From Aeromonas tecta (GTDB taxonomy: Bacteria; Pseudomonadota; Gammaproteobacteria; Enterobacterales; Aeromonadaceae): 50,480 nt of DNA. Positions 14,451 through 22,435 of the stretch are shown one piece after another. Under the pieces are notes generated by a model that was given only the letters and a program-made list of their open reading frames with translations, made no database searches and was not told the DNA's origin. Every line of letters begins with the position of its first letter. The first letter of the stretch is position 1. The stretch is taken from positions 1-50,480 of the forward strand of contig NZ_CDCA01000005.1 of the NCBI RefSeq assembly GCF_000820185.1. The letters run 5' to 3'. A program made the translations under genes and the position numbers.

Positions 14451-14651
14451 ATGAACAATATACGCAACATCCTGTCTGGGTTTTCTAACCTTTTTACTGG
14501 TTTCCAGCCTCGTTCTTATGCCCATTCAAATGGGTTTAAGGAAGATGCGGAGAACCTAGGTAAAGACGTGAAGATTCTTGGTCGGGACTTCACCAAGAGT
14601 GCCAACACCGTCTATGGCAAAGCAACATCAGATGCGAGCAAAGAGCGCTAA
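14451..14651 (+). CDS. Small phage protein, 66 residues
   Basis: ATG 14451 follows CCGGAGAA and is chosen over an in-frame ATG at 14340, which would run through a structured leader. The N-terminus ('MNNIRNILSGFSNLFTGF') is amphipathic or weakly hydrophobic, and the C-terminus is charged ('EDAENLGKDVKILGRDFTK'). It overlaps the next gene by 20 nt. Function unknown. Confidence 0.55.
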   Translation: MNNIRNILSGFSNLFTGFQPRSYAHSNGFKEDAENLGKDVKILGRDFTKSANTVYGKATSDASKER

Positions 14652-14988
14652 CGGCAGCGAAGTGGCTGTTAGCTCGCACGATTCAGACTCCCCCATCTTA
14701 CCAGTGGCTCAACTTGAGCAACTGCATACTTTCCGCCCAGATCTTGTAGATTTTGTTGTGGAACAGACCAAGCTCGAAGCTGAGCACCGTCGCGCTAGAA
14801 GTAGACGAGTTGACCGATACATATTGAGCGAACGGCTGTTCGGCATGCTATGCGCCGTTGCTGTGTGTATGATTGGTGTCGTTGGCGGTGGCTATGTCGG
14901 CCTTCATGGCCAGCCTTGGCTGGGTGGCACAATAGCCACTGCAGCACTCGGCACTCTGGCTGTTGCGTTTATCAAACGCCAACCGTAA
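14632..14988 (+). CDS. DUF2335-like two-helix membrane protein
   Basis: A 118-residue protein. 'LEQLHTFRPDLVDFVVEQTKLEAEHR' (about 28-53) precedes two membrane segments ('LFGMLCAVAVCMIGVVGGGY' and 'GTIATAALGTLAVAFI'), the arrangement of DUF2335 membrane proteins often found in prophages. ATG 14632 lies inside the preceding gene, so translation is probably coupled. Function is unknown; a terminator follows at 15004. Confidence 0.6.
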   Translation: MRAKSANGSEVAVSSHDSDSPILPVAQLEQLHTFRPDLVDFVVEQTKLEAEHRRARSRRVDRYILSERLFGMLCAVAVCMIGVVGGGYVGLHGQPWLGGTIATAALGTLAVAFIKRQP

Positions 14989-15003
14989 CAAATTGTCTCT
15001 TCC

Positions 15004-15029
15004 AAAGCCCAGCACCCGCTGGGCTTTTT
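15004..15029 (+). terminator. Hairpin terminator
   Basis: AAAGCCCAGC and GCTGGGCTTTTT form a 10-bp stem around ACCC, with a T-tract. It follows the DUF2335-like gene. Confidence 0.85.
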
Positions 15030-15065
15030 GTTGGCCTAATGCCACCACCCGATATAACCACCTAA

Positions 15066-15091
15066 CCCCGGCCCTCGCGCCGGGGTTTTTG
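15066..15091 (+). terminator. Second hairpin terminator
   Basis: CCCCGGC and GCCGGGG with a following TTTTTG form a second terminator 37 nt after the first. Two stacked terminators inside the early operon suggest that antitermination is needed to reach the recombination genes. Confidence 0.85.
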
Positions 15092-15116
15092 TTTTAACCA
15101 CCAACAGGACCTGACC

Positions 15117-15401
15117 ATGAAAAAACGTACAGAACAGAGTAACCAGACCATCCCCCCGCTCAATGACGAATGCCGCAAGCGCCTGCGCCAGCTGCGTGAG
15201 CGCCTTGGTCTGAGCCGTCCAAAGTTCGCCGACATGCTGGGCATCCCGCCCACCACGCTCAAGAACTACGAGCTGAACTACCGGGAAATCAGCGGCGGTA
15301 CCCTGCTACTGATTGCACATCACCCCGAGCTCTCGGCCCACTTCACCTGGCTGACGACCGGTCAGGATAAAGAGCCCGCTAAGTTGGAGGCATCAGAATG
15401 A
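15117..15401 (+). CDS. HTH regulator, phage early operon
   Basis: A 94-residue protein with an XRE-type helix-turn-helix (about 20-60; 'RLGLSRPKFADMLGIPPTTLKNYE') and a C-terminal 'HFTWLTTGQD' tail common to phage regulators. CAGGACCTGACC precedes ATG 15117, directly behind the double terminator. It may regulate the recombination module. It overlaps the next gene by 4 nt. Confidence 0.75.
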   Translation: MKKRTEQSNQTIPPLNDECRKRLRQLRERLGLSRPKFADMLGIPPTTLKNYELNYREISGGTLLLIAHHPELSAHFTWLTTGQDKEPAKLEASE

Positions 15402-15895
15402 AGATTCTTGGCCTCACTAACCCTCGCAGTGTCGAGAGCATCGCTGTCCAGCGCAGAGTGGTGTCCATCCACATGCAGAACGATGGGATTGGCGATCGTC
15501 GATTTGCCCCTGAAGTTGCACAAGCCCTTCGCGAGATTGCACAAGCCCTGGACGATGGCCTCATTGGTAACGAAGCCGCGGACTTTCTAAAGAGCTCCGG
15601 AGGAACGGAAATCACCATGCATGGATATAGCCTCTTCATGGCTGCCAGCGTGGTTGAACAGAAAGCCCAATCCGAAGAAAACCCACCGCTCTTGGTATTT
15701 CAGGTGAGGAGCCGTGACGGGAGAGCCATCAACATCTACAGCGATGGCTTTATCGATGGCGATGGGACTGCCGAATTTGGCTTCGTCAGGAACTACTTCA
15801 CCCCTCGATTCGATGCGATCAGGGGGTTACTCGCTCGGGTGAAGGACCGAGGGATCCCCGATGACGAGCTTAAGCGAATTTTCGCTGGCTTTTGA
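15398..15895 (+). CDS. Phage protein of unknown function, 165 residues
   Basis: ATG 15398 overlaps the stop of the HTH gene (ATGA). The protein has a central helical part ('FAPEVAQALREIAQALDDGLIG') and a C-terminal beta-rich part ('AINIYSDGFIDGDGTAEFGFV'). No signal or membrane segment. No family recognised. Its 3' end overlaps a possible minus-strand gene by 69 nt. Confidence 0.6.
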   Translation: MKILGLTNPRSVESIAVQRRVVSIHMQNDGIGDRRFAPEVAQALREIAQALDDGLIGNEAADFLKSSGGTEITMHGYSLFMAASVVEQKAQSEENPPLLVFQVRSRDGRAINIYSDGFIDGDGTAEFGFVRNYFTPRFDAIRGLLARVKDRGIPDDELKRIFAGF

Positions 15896-16105
15896 CGGTT
15901 CCTCACACGGGCTTGCCTTAATTGCCTGTGCTATCGGTTCAAACTCAGCAGAAAGAAAGTAAGTCAGCTGACCCACGTCATCGTTGAGCGCAGACAACAC
16001 GGTGTGACCTACGATGCCCTGACCAAGTAGCACGCGGTCCCACTGTGCAATCTGCATATATTCGGCACTGCTAGTGCTGTCCGTAACCACCTTAAACCAC
16101 GCCAT
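15827..16105 (-). CDS. Possible convergent ORF inside the early operon
   Basis: ATG 16105 has an excellent ribosome binding site (CTGGAGGAGTT) and opens a 92-residue frame (MAWFKVVTDSTSSAEYMQ...). It fills what would otherwise be a 300-nt gap between plus-strand genes. It runs against the operon and overlaps the end of the preceding gene. No family recognised. It might be an accessory gene expressed in the lysogen. Confidence 0.5.
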   Translation of the reverse strand: MAWFKVVTDSTSSAEYMQIAQWDRVLLGQGIVGHTVLSALNDDVGQLTYFLSAEFEPIAQAIKASPCEEPSKASENSLKLVIGDPSVLHPSE

Positions 16106-16195
16106 AACTCCTCCAGCAAATGAAGCGTCAAATGATTCCAAATTAACGTTTCTTGCTGCTGATTACCACCAGGACCCAGACCAAGGACCAAAACC

Positions 16196-16387
16196 ATGAA
16201 GCTACTGACCGAGGCCCAATTGATGGGCTTTCGCGGCTCAATGCCGCCCCGTGCCCAGCATCGATACAGCGTGACCGTCGAACCCAGCGCCGCAGAGCGC
16301 CGGATTGCCCGCCAACGCACCGCCGCTCGCCGCGCCATCGAGGAGCATCACGAAGCCCGCGCCCTGCGTCGTGAAATGGAGATCTAG
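16196..16387 (+). CDS. Small Arg-rich phage protein
   Basis: A 63-residue basic protein ending in an Arg/Ala/Glu helix ('RRAIEEHHEARALRREMEI'). AGGACCAAAACC precedes the ATG. It is followed 2 nt later by the next gene. Function unknown. Confidence 0.6.
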   Translation: MKLLTEAQLMGFRGSMPPRAQHRYSVTVEPSAAERRIARQRTAARRAIEEHHEARALRREMEI

Positions 16388-16389
16388 CC

Positions 16390-16755
16390 ATGACCAACGA
16401 AACCGCCCTGCTCGCCTTGCTCGAGAGCCAGGAGGCCGAGGCCAACGCCAGGACCCAGTGGATCGCCGAATGGAGCGAAGAGAACCTCCCGCTGTTGCTG
16501 GCCGGCCAGCTCGAGACCGACCCGGCCACCCTGCTGGGCGAGCTCAACGCAGACCAGCACCGCCACTACAACCAGGCCATCTGGCTGATGATGCACGAAG
16601 GCCGGCAAGCGCCGCTGATGCAGTTCATCCAGCAGGTGGTGGATGCCGGGCTGGCAGAGCTCGCCCAGGCCGCCTGGCGCAGTCACCTCGCCGCCCTGCA
16701 CGACGCCATGAGCGAGGAGCAGTGGGAGCAGTACCAACACAGGAGTGCAGCATGA
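16390..16755 (+). CDS. Acidic helical phage protein
   Basis: A 121-residue, acidic, helix-rich protein with several Trp residues and no recognised domain. It starts MTNETALLALLESQEAEA and overlaps the next gene by 4 nt. It belongs to the set of small genes before recET. Function unknown. Confidence 0.6.
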   Translation: MTNETALLALLESQEAEANARTQWIAEWSEENLPLLLAGQLETDPATLLGELNADQHRHYNQAIWLMMHEGRQAPLMQFIQQVVDAGLAELAQAAWRSHLAALHDAMSEEQWEQYQHRSAA

Positions 16756-17678
16756 GCACACTAAAAAACGCATGGTCAAAGGAAGAATTCGAGGACACCG
16801 TTGCGGCGGCACTCATCACTTGCTTTGAATATGGGATAAGGAAGAACCGTGGCGCTGGCCCAAACTCGCTGAACGAAGAGCGTGCTGAACTGATTCGTAA
16901 CGCAGGGCCTTATGTTCCAGGCAGCGATCGCGAGGTCCTGTTCAGCGACAATGGCCCGCAGTTTTTTGATATGGATAACGACCGACTACCGATTTCAGGC
17001 TGCTTTGCTCAATGCGTACCTACCGCCCAGTATATCCAAGGGCAGTATAACGGATGGTTTAGGAGCATCTACATCAGACAGAGCGACAAGCTTAACCATG
17101 GGTGGCGCCGTAGAGATGGCGGAAAGCTATACGAGCTCGTCTACATGGCGACAGGGAATGAATTCGCAGAGGGGGAGCGCAGCTACTTTAGTGTGACCAA
17201 GGATGGGAGGATAGTGGCCTGCGAAGCTTTTGTGAGGGGTAGCACTGGGGGGCGCAGTGGCCGACATGAAGAGGTGTGCACTGATCCACATCAATTGCAG
17301 GAGGTAGAGGTCTGTGCAGCCATGGCTCTTCAGTACCTGGCTGATCAGCGATTCTGTTGGACCATCGAGGCGAAAGAGCAGCGTGCTTTCGTGAGGCTGG
17401 GCTGCCAAGAGGAAGAAATCAAGTCGCTGCTATACGCCCGCACGCTACCACTGAGTGAGACTGGACGCAGACGACCAATTCTACACCTGGTTGAGGCCCA
17501 CAAGCGCCGCATGCGTAATGGCACGGAGGTCAATGTTCAGTCCAGCCTGCGCGGAATTCAAACGGTGGAGATAGGTGGCACGTTATTTACGGTAAGGCCG
17601 CCGTCTGTAGTGCTCCCCTTGCTGTCAAAACCGAGCAGAGACAGGGTGAACGAACACACGCAAGGCGGTGCAGCATGA
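16752..17678 (+). CDS. Conserved-type phage protein before recE
   Basis: A 308-residue protein. The C-terminal segment ('LSETGRRRPILHLVEAHKRRMRNG', then 'GTLFTVRPP') recalls uncharacterised phage proteins seen in prophage early regions; the rest has no recognised motif. It is linked to the genes on both sides by ATGA overlaps, so it is made together with the RecE-like protein. A longer frame starting at 16305 is a shadow across the previous gene. Function unknown. Confidence 0.65.
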   Translation: MSTLKNAWSKEEFEDTVAAALITCFEYGIRKNRGAGPNSLNEERAELIRNAGPYVPGSDREVLFSDNGPQFFDMDNDRLPISGCFAQCVPTAQYIQGQYNGWFRSIYIRQSDKLNHGWRRRDGGKLYELVYMATGNEFAEGERSYFSVTKDGRIVACEAFVRGSTGGRSGRHEEVCTDPHQLQEVEVCAAMALQYLADQRFCWTIEAKEQRAFVRLGCQEEEIKSLLYARTLPLSETGRRRPILHLVEAHKRRMRNGTEVNVQSSLRGIQTVEIGGTLFTVRPPSVVLPLLSKPSRDRVNEHTQGGAA

Positions 17679-18520
17679 GCGCCATAGCCGACACATCCGC
17701 CGCGCACCCGCTTGGTCGGGTGTTCGGCCTCTCCAACGAGGAGTACCACGCTGGCCCCGGGGTCAGCAAAAGCCAGCTCGACCAGATAGCCGAAAGCCCA
17801 GCCACCTATATCTGGGCCAAGAATGCGCCGCTCGATCAGGAGAAGCTCAAGGCCTTCGATATGGGCAGCGCCATTCACTGTCTGCTGCTGGAGCCGGAGG
17901 AATTCGAGCAGCGCTTCATCATTGCCCCGCCGTTCAACCGCCGCACCAACGCCGGCAAGGAAGCCGAAGCTGAGTTTCTGGCCGGCTGCGCCACCTTGGG
18001 GAAAACGGTGATGGATGCCGAGGAAGGCCGCAAGCTGCAGCTGATGCGCGACAGCGTGCTGGCCCACCCCGATGCCCGCTGGCTATTGGAGCAAGAGGGT
18101 CACAGTGAAGCCTCGTTCTACTGGATTGACCCCCAGACCGAGGAGCTGTGCCGGATCCGTCCCGATCGTCACCTTAGCGAGCACCCCATCATCCTGGACG
18201 TGAAATCGGTGGACGACATGGGGCGCTTCGAGCGCCACGTCGAGGATTTCCGCTACCACGTACAGGACGCCATGTACTCCGAAGGGTTCCACCGGGTGAT
18301 GGGCGAGCAGCCGGATTTCATCTTTCTGGCGGTCAGCACCAGCGTGAACTGTGGCCGCTACCCGGTGCGAGTGCGCCCCCTGCCGGACGACTGGAAGGAC
18401 GCCGGTAAGGACCTGTTTCACCGCGACCTCCACCGCTTCCACGAATGCCGGGTCAACGATGACTGGCACGACTTCAAACCCCTCCAGCGCCCAGCCTGGG
18501 CGACAAGGAAAGCAGCATGA
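17675..18520 (+). CDS. RecE-type exonuclease (PD-(D/E)XK)
   Basis: A 281-residue exonuclease of the RecE/YqaJ-like group. Motifs: 'GSAIHCLLLEP' (H68), 'RIRPDRH' (D164), 'ILDVKSVDD' (D175-x-K177) and a downstream 'FRYHVQDAMYSEG' helix. It should digest 5' ends of linear double-stranded DNA to give 3' overhangs for RecT. It overlaps recT by 4 nt, and the short length matches the nuclease domain of E. coli RecE, without its long N-terminal region. Confidence 0.85.
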   Translation: MSAIADTSAAHPLGRVFGLSNEEYHAGPGVSKSQLDQIAESPATYIWAKNAPLDQEKLKAFDMGSAIHCLLLEPEEFEQRFIIAPPFNRRTNAGKEAEAEFLAGCATLGKTVMDAEEGRKLQLMRDSVLAHPDARWLLEQEGHSEASFYWIDPQTEELCRIRPDRHLSEHPIILDVKSVDDMGRFERHVEDFRYHVQDAMYSEGFHRVMGEQPDFIFLAVSTSVNCGRYPVRVRPLPDDWKDAGKDLFHRDLHRFHECRVNDDWHDFKPLQRPAWATRKAA

Positions 18521-19497
18521 GCAACATCACCAGCATCAAGCAACAGGCGGCAGAAAACTTCGCCGCCCAGTTCCCTATGCTCGCACAGCGCGGAATTGAT
18601 GAACCAACCTGGAACGCCCTGTGCAACACCATCTACCCAGGCGCCAACCCCGATTCGGTGGTCATGGCCATCGACTACTGCAAGGCTCGCGGCCTAGACA
18701 TCTTGCTCAAGCCAGTCCATCTGGTTCCAATGCAGGTAACCGACGCCCGCACCAAGGATAAGGTCTGGCGGGATGTGCCTATGCCCGGGATCGGGATGTA
18801 CCGGATCCAGGCTGACCGCTCAGGCAACTACGCCGGTGCTGACGAACCGGTATTTGGTCCGGATGTGACCGAAGAGTTCCAAGACCCCTACAACCAGCAA
18901 AACAAGATCAAGGTCACCTACCCGCAGTGGTGCAAATACACCGTCTACAAGGTGGTGAATGGGCAGCGGGTGGCATTCCATGCCTTGGAACGCTGGAAGG
19001 AGAACTACGCCACCCAGAGCGGTAAGACTGAGTGTCCCAACGCTATGTGGCGCAAGCGCCCCTATGCCCAGCTGGCCAAATGTACGGAAGCGCAAGCACT
19101 GCGCAAAGCCTGGCCGGAGATCGGCAGCGAGCCCACTGCAGAGGAGATGGAGGGCAAGGAGATCGTCATCAACGAGATCCCCGGCAGCCAGCCGACTCAG
19201 TCAACCAAGCCGGCAAGCCGAGCCTTGGACGCAATGCGCAATCAAGGCACTGCAACGGTCACCCTGGATCATGAGCAAGCAGCAGAGACTACCGAACAGG
19301 TGGCTCACGCCAGCGCCTACGCCGACCACTGCGCAGCTATCGAAGGCTCCAGCGAAACCACTGAGTGGCAACAGGCCTACACCGCCGCCTGGACCTGGGC
19401 AAACGAAACCGGCGATCAAGCCATCATCAACGGCATCAAGCAGATCGCCGGTGAGCGCAAACGCCAACTCGATGCCGAGCGCGGTAACCATCAATAA
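18517..19497 (+). CDS. recT: RecT single-strand annealing protein
   Basis: A 326-residue RecT-family protein ('ITSIKQQAAENFAAQFPM' start; 'ALKAR'-like 'YCKARGLDILLKPVHLVPM' and 'YPQWCKYTVYKVVNGQRVAF' core; 'RKRPYAQLAKCTEAQALRKAWP' near residue 180-200). It anneals complementary single strands made by the RecE-type nuclease and so repairs and circularises phage DNA. The C-terminal third is Ala/Thr/Glu-rich and variable. Translation is coupled to the exonuclease gene. Confidence 0.9.
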   Translation: MSNITSIKQQAAENFAAQFPMLAQRGIDEPTWNALCNTIYPGANPDSVVMAIDYCKARGLDILLKPVHLVPMQVTDARTKDKVWRDVPMPGIGMYRIQADRSGNYAGADEPVFGPDVTEEFQDPYNQQNKIKVTYPQWCKYTVYKVVNGQRVAFHALERWKENYATQSGKTECPNAMWRKRPYAQLAKCTEAQALRKAWPEIGSEPTAEEMEGKEIVINEIPGSQPTQSTKPASRALDAMRNQGTATVTLDHEQAAETTEQVAHASAYADHCAAIEGSSETTEWQQAYTAAWTWANETGDQAIINGIKQIAGERKRQLDAERGNHQ

Positions 19498-19504
19498 CCA
19501 CCCA

Positions 19505-19523
19505 GGCCCGCACTAAGCGGGCC
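19505..19523 (+). terminator. Hairpin after recT
   Basis: GGCCCGC and GCGGGCC form a 7-bp stem with a 5-nt loop; the following sequence is only weakly T-rich. It may be an attenuating or mRNA-protecting structure. Confidence 0.5.
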
Positions 19524-19545
19524 TATTCAAACCAGAGGACCCACC

Positions 19546-20634
19546 ATGACCGAACAAGCCAAAACCGACAACGCCCAAGCCCAACTGGTTGTCATCGAGC
19601 CCACCACCGCTGTCACCTTGTTTACCGAGGGCACTGGGGTGAATGAACTACTGGCCGACATTCGCCAGAAGGCAACCAGCCTGGTGCCAGACACCACTAC
19701 CACCAAGGGACGCAAGGAGATCGCCAGCATTGCCTATGCCGTGGCCAAGACAAAAACCTACCTGGACGGGCTCGGTAAAGAGCTGACCGACCAGTACAAG
19801 GCCATCCCCAGGAAGATTGATGAGCATCGTAAGACCATCCGTGACACCCTTGACGCCCTGAAAGAGGAAGTGCGTGAACCGCTGACCCGGTTTGAAGAGG
19901 CCGAGGCTGCCCGGGTTGAAGCCCTGCAATCTCGACTGGTCCACCTCAATGAACTAGGCTCCTCTGCCAGCAGCGAGATCCCCACATCCGAACTGCAGGC
20001 CATGCTGCTGGAGGTAGAGCAGACCGCGCTGGACGACACCTGGCAAGAACTGCTGCCCCAGGCGACCGTCGCCAAGGAACTCGCAGCCAAGCGTCTTGGC
20101 GAGACTCTGGCGGCTCGCCAGAAGTACGAAGCAGAGCAAGCCGAATTGGAAGCGCTGCGCAAGAAGCAGGCCGAACAGGACCGAATCGACCGCGAGCGCC
20201 TGATAGCCGAGCAGGCCGCAGAACAAGCCCGTCTTCAAGAAGAGAATCGCCAGCGCCTGGAGCGTGAAGCCGCCCAGCACCGCGAACAGGAGGCCCAGCG
20301 CCAAGCCCAGGCCGCGCGCGCGCGTGAGGAGCAAGCCCGGCGTGATGCCGAAGCCGCCGAGCTGGCACGCCAGCAGGCCGAAGAGAACGCCGCTAGCCAG
20401 GCAGAAGAGGCCGCCACCCGCGCCGCCGAGCAGGAACGCCAGCGCATTGCCAACGAGCAGCGCCTCAAGGATGAAGAGGATGCCCGCCGCCTTGCTGACC
20501 GTGATCACCGCGGCCGGATCAACAGCGCCATCTTGATGGATCTAATGGGCCTTGGTATCGATGAGGACAAGGCCATAAACCTCATCAAGCACGTCGCAAG
20601 TCACAAGATCGACCACCTGACCATCAACTACTGA
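19546..20634 (+). CDS. Long coiled-coil phage protein
   Basis: A 362-residue protein. Residues 1-190 are helical with 'TYLDGLGKELTDQYKAIPRKIDEHRKTI'-type segments, resembling phage proteins found beside RecT genes. Residues about 195-320 are an almost pure Ala/Glu/Gln/Arg coiled coil. The C-terminus ('SAILMDLMGLGIDEDKAINLIK') forms a small compact domain. AGAGGACCCACC precedes ATG. Position after recT suggests a link to recombination or replication, but the function is unknown. Confidence 0.6.
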   Translation: MTEQAKTDNAQAQLVVIEPTTAVTLFTEGTGVNELLADIRQKATSLVPDTTTTKGRKEIASIAYAVAKTKTYLDGLGKELTDQYKAIPRKIDEHRKTIRDTLDALKEEVREPLTRFEEAEAARVEALQSRLVHLNELGSSASSEIPTSELQAMLLEVEQTALDDTWQELLPQATVAKELAAKRLGETLAARQKYEAEQAELEALRKKQAEQDRIDRERLIAEQAAEQARLQEENRQRLEREAAQHREQEAQRQAQAARAREEQARRDAEAAELARQQAEENAASQAEEAATRAAEQERQRIANEQRLKDEEDARRLADRDHRGRINSAILMDLMGLGIDEDKAINLIKHVASHKIDHLTINY

Positions 20635-20680
20635 ACACCCTCACCAGCCAGATCCCTATCGACCCCAAGGAAGTGCACTG

Positions 20681-21286
20681 ATGTTGAAACTGGAAGGCAA
20701 GAAATTTGGAAAGCTGACTGCTATTAGGCCAACCAGCACTGTTGGCAGCTATCGTCTCTGGCTGTGCAAGTGCGATTGCGGCAATACGGCAGAGGTGAAG
20801 TCATCAAACTTGAAATCAGGGGCAACAAGATCATGTGGTTGTCTGGTAAACGGCAACCCTACGCACGGGATGAGGAAGTCAAAAGAGTACAGCGTGTGGG
20901 TTGGAATAAAACAGCGATGCCTTAACCCAAAGATCAAAAGCTACAAGGACTACGGCGCAAAGGGCGTGACCATTTGTGACGAGTGGAAAGACTCTTTCGA
21001 GGCATTCATATCGCACTTAGGTAAATGCCCATCTGAGAATCACACCATCGACAGAATTGATTCATCAGGCAACTACGAACCTGGCAATTGTCGCTGGGCA
21101 ACCAGAACTGAGCAAAACAGGAACAGAAAAAACACCGTTTATCTCGATGTAGATGGAGAGAAAGTCGCGCTTCCTGTGCTTGCAGAAAAACATGGTCTTA
21201 CAGCCAAAAAGTTATGGGCAAGGCTGTTTTCATTCGGGTGGAGCCTTGATAAGGCGCTATCTCACAAAACAAAGGAGCAAAGCTGA
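20681..21286 (+). CDS. Zinc-ribbon / HNH-type phage endonuclease
   Basis: A 201-residue protein. The N-terminal 'WLCKCDCGN' and 'SCGCLV' form a zinc-ribbon-like cysteine set. 'YGAKGVTICDEW' and 'TIDRIDSSGNYEPGNCRWAT' (about 115-150) are typical of free-standing HNH/AP2-type homing-like phage nucleases. The C-terminus is a helical DNA-binding-like domain. It is somewhat less GC-rich than its neighbours, suggesting it is a mobile gene inserted between the coiled-coil and Dam genes. AAGGA precedes the start. Its stop (TGATGA) overlaps the Dam start. Confidence 0.7.
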   Translation: MLKLEGKKFGKLTAIRPTSTVGSYRLWLCKCDCGNTAEVKSSNLKSGATRSCGCLVNGNPTHGMRKSKEYSVWVGIKQRCLNPKIKSYKDYGAKGVTICDEWKDSFEAFISHLGKCPSENHTIDRIDSSGNYEPGNCRWATRTEQNRNRKNTVYLDVDGEKVALPVLAEKHGLTAKKLWARLFSFGWSLDKALSHKTKEQS

Positions 21287-21864
21287 TGACCGATTATCTT
21301 GGCTCAACTACATCGGTTGAGCATCGTGATTGCACGATGACCCCGCTCTATCTTTTCAGGGCACTCGATCGGGAATTTCAATTCATCCTCGATGCTGCAG
21401 CCCTGCCGGAGACAGCCCTGTGCCAGAAATACCTGACGCCAGATATCGACTCCCTGAGCGTAGACTGGGGCGACTTTATCAGCCCCTCGGCGCGAGCGCC
21501 CTGGGCCTGGCTCAATCCACCCTACTCCGATATCGGGCCATGGGTTGCAAAGGCTATCGAGCAGCAGGGCAAGGGAATTGGCACCGTCATGCTGGTACCG
21601 CAAGACACCAGCACCGAATGGTATCCCGGTGAACGCGCCAGCGAGGTGCGCCACATCACCGGCTACCACGACGACAACGGCAGGTGGCGCAACGGCCGGG
21701 TGAGCTTCATCAACAAGGCTACCGGTGAAGAAATGAAGGGAAACCCAAAGGGCTCCATGCTCCTAATCTTCGCTCCAGGCTGGCGCGGCGAGTACCGGAT
21801 CCGGGACGTTAGCAAACTGACCTTACTACTCGCCGGAGCAGAGCCCATCAGCGCTGCAGCCTGA
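21286..21864 (+). CDS. Phage N6-adenine (Dam-type) methyltransferase
   Basis: A 192-residue protein of the phage Dam family. 'TPLYLFRALDREFQFILDAAA' (about 19-39), catalytic N77-P-P-Y80, and 'TVMLVPQDTSTEWY' are family motifs. It would methylate adenine, probably in GATC, to protect phage DNA or control timing. Its start overlaps the stop of the HNH gene. Length is usual for the phage form. Confidence 0.88.
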   Translation: MTDYLGSTTSVEHRDCTMTPLYLFRALDREFQFILDAAALPETALCQKYLTPDIDSLSVDWGDFISPSARAPWAWLNPPYSDIGPWVAKAIEQQGKGIGTVMLVPQDTSTEWYPGERASEVRHITGYHDDNGRWRNGRVSFINKATGEEMKGNPKGSMLLIFAPGWRGEYRIRDVSKLTLLLAGAEPISAAA

Positions 21865-21923
21865 TACCCCCAATTCATCCACCGCTGGTCACACAGAAAC
21901 GGTGGATAACTCATAGGACTCCC

Positions 21924-22112
21924 ATGCAAAAGACCGAAAGCCCCTACTGCGGTGCAGTAGTCGTTGGGCTCGGCGTCGTCATGCCTCATCCAAAGCAGCC
22001 CGAAATGTTCGTCCTGCCTGGAGGCACGACCTGCAATCGGCAAACCGCCGAAGCAGCAGCCCGCAAGATTCATTACTTGCAGACACAAAATCACCACAGG
22101 CTTCGGAGGTGA
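21924..22112 (+). CDS. Small phage ORF, 62 residues
   Basis: MQKTESPYCGAVVVGLGVV start, Cys and His scattered, no known domain. A weak AGGACT lies before the ATG. It is followed closely by another small gene. Moderately likely to be real. Confidence 0.45.
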   Translation: MQKTESPYCGAVVVGLGVVMPHPKQPEMFVLPGGTTCNRQTAEAAARKIHYLQTQNHHRLRR

Positions 22113-22115
22113 GCC

Positions 22116-22334
22116 ATGCGCTACCGAGAACCCATCATCCAGTCAGGGTTAACCCGAGAAGAGGCTACTGATGCGCGGGATCGATATCTGCGCATCAACC
22201 CCGGCGCCAAAGTCACCATCGACAGCCAGCCAGATAACCCCCAGCTCAAGACCCTGATAGCCCATCTCCCTGTCCTGCCATTTCAGCGGGTACGGGATCC
22301 TGGCTTTTCCGGATACCGCGGCTGGCGGTCATAG
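22116..22334 (+). CDS. Small phage ORF, 72 residues
   Basis: A good ribosome binding site (GGAGGTGAGCC) precedes ATG 22116. The protein has a 'LTREEATDARDRYLRINPGAKVTI' segment, helical then beta, and an aromatic C-terminus. No family recognised. Confidence 0.55.
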   Translation: MRYREPIIQSGLTREEATDARDRYLRINPGAKVTIDSQPDNPQLKTLIAHLPVLPFQRVRDPGFSGYRGWRS

Positions 22335-22435
22335 CCGGCGAGCCAGTCTTGCTCCCCGGATTTGGGGTGCAAGAAATAACGGCCCTTCCTTCAATCCCAT
22401 TGGCGCCCCATCCTCAATAACAGGAGGGCCACGCC

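Noticed and set aside
16305..16751. N-terminal extension of the 308-aa phage protein
   Set aside because: It overlaps the 121-aa gene in another frame and gives a Pro/Arg-rich shadow; ATG 16752 is coupled by ATGA.
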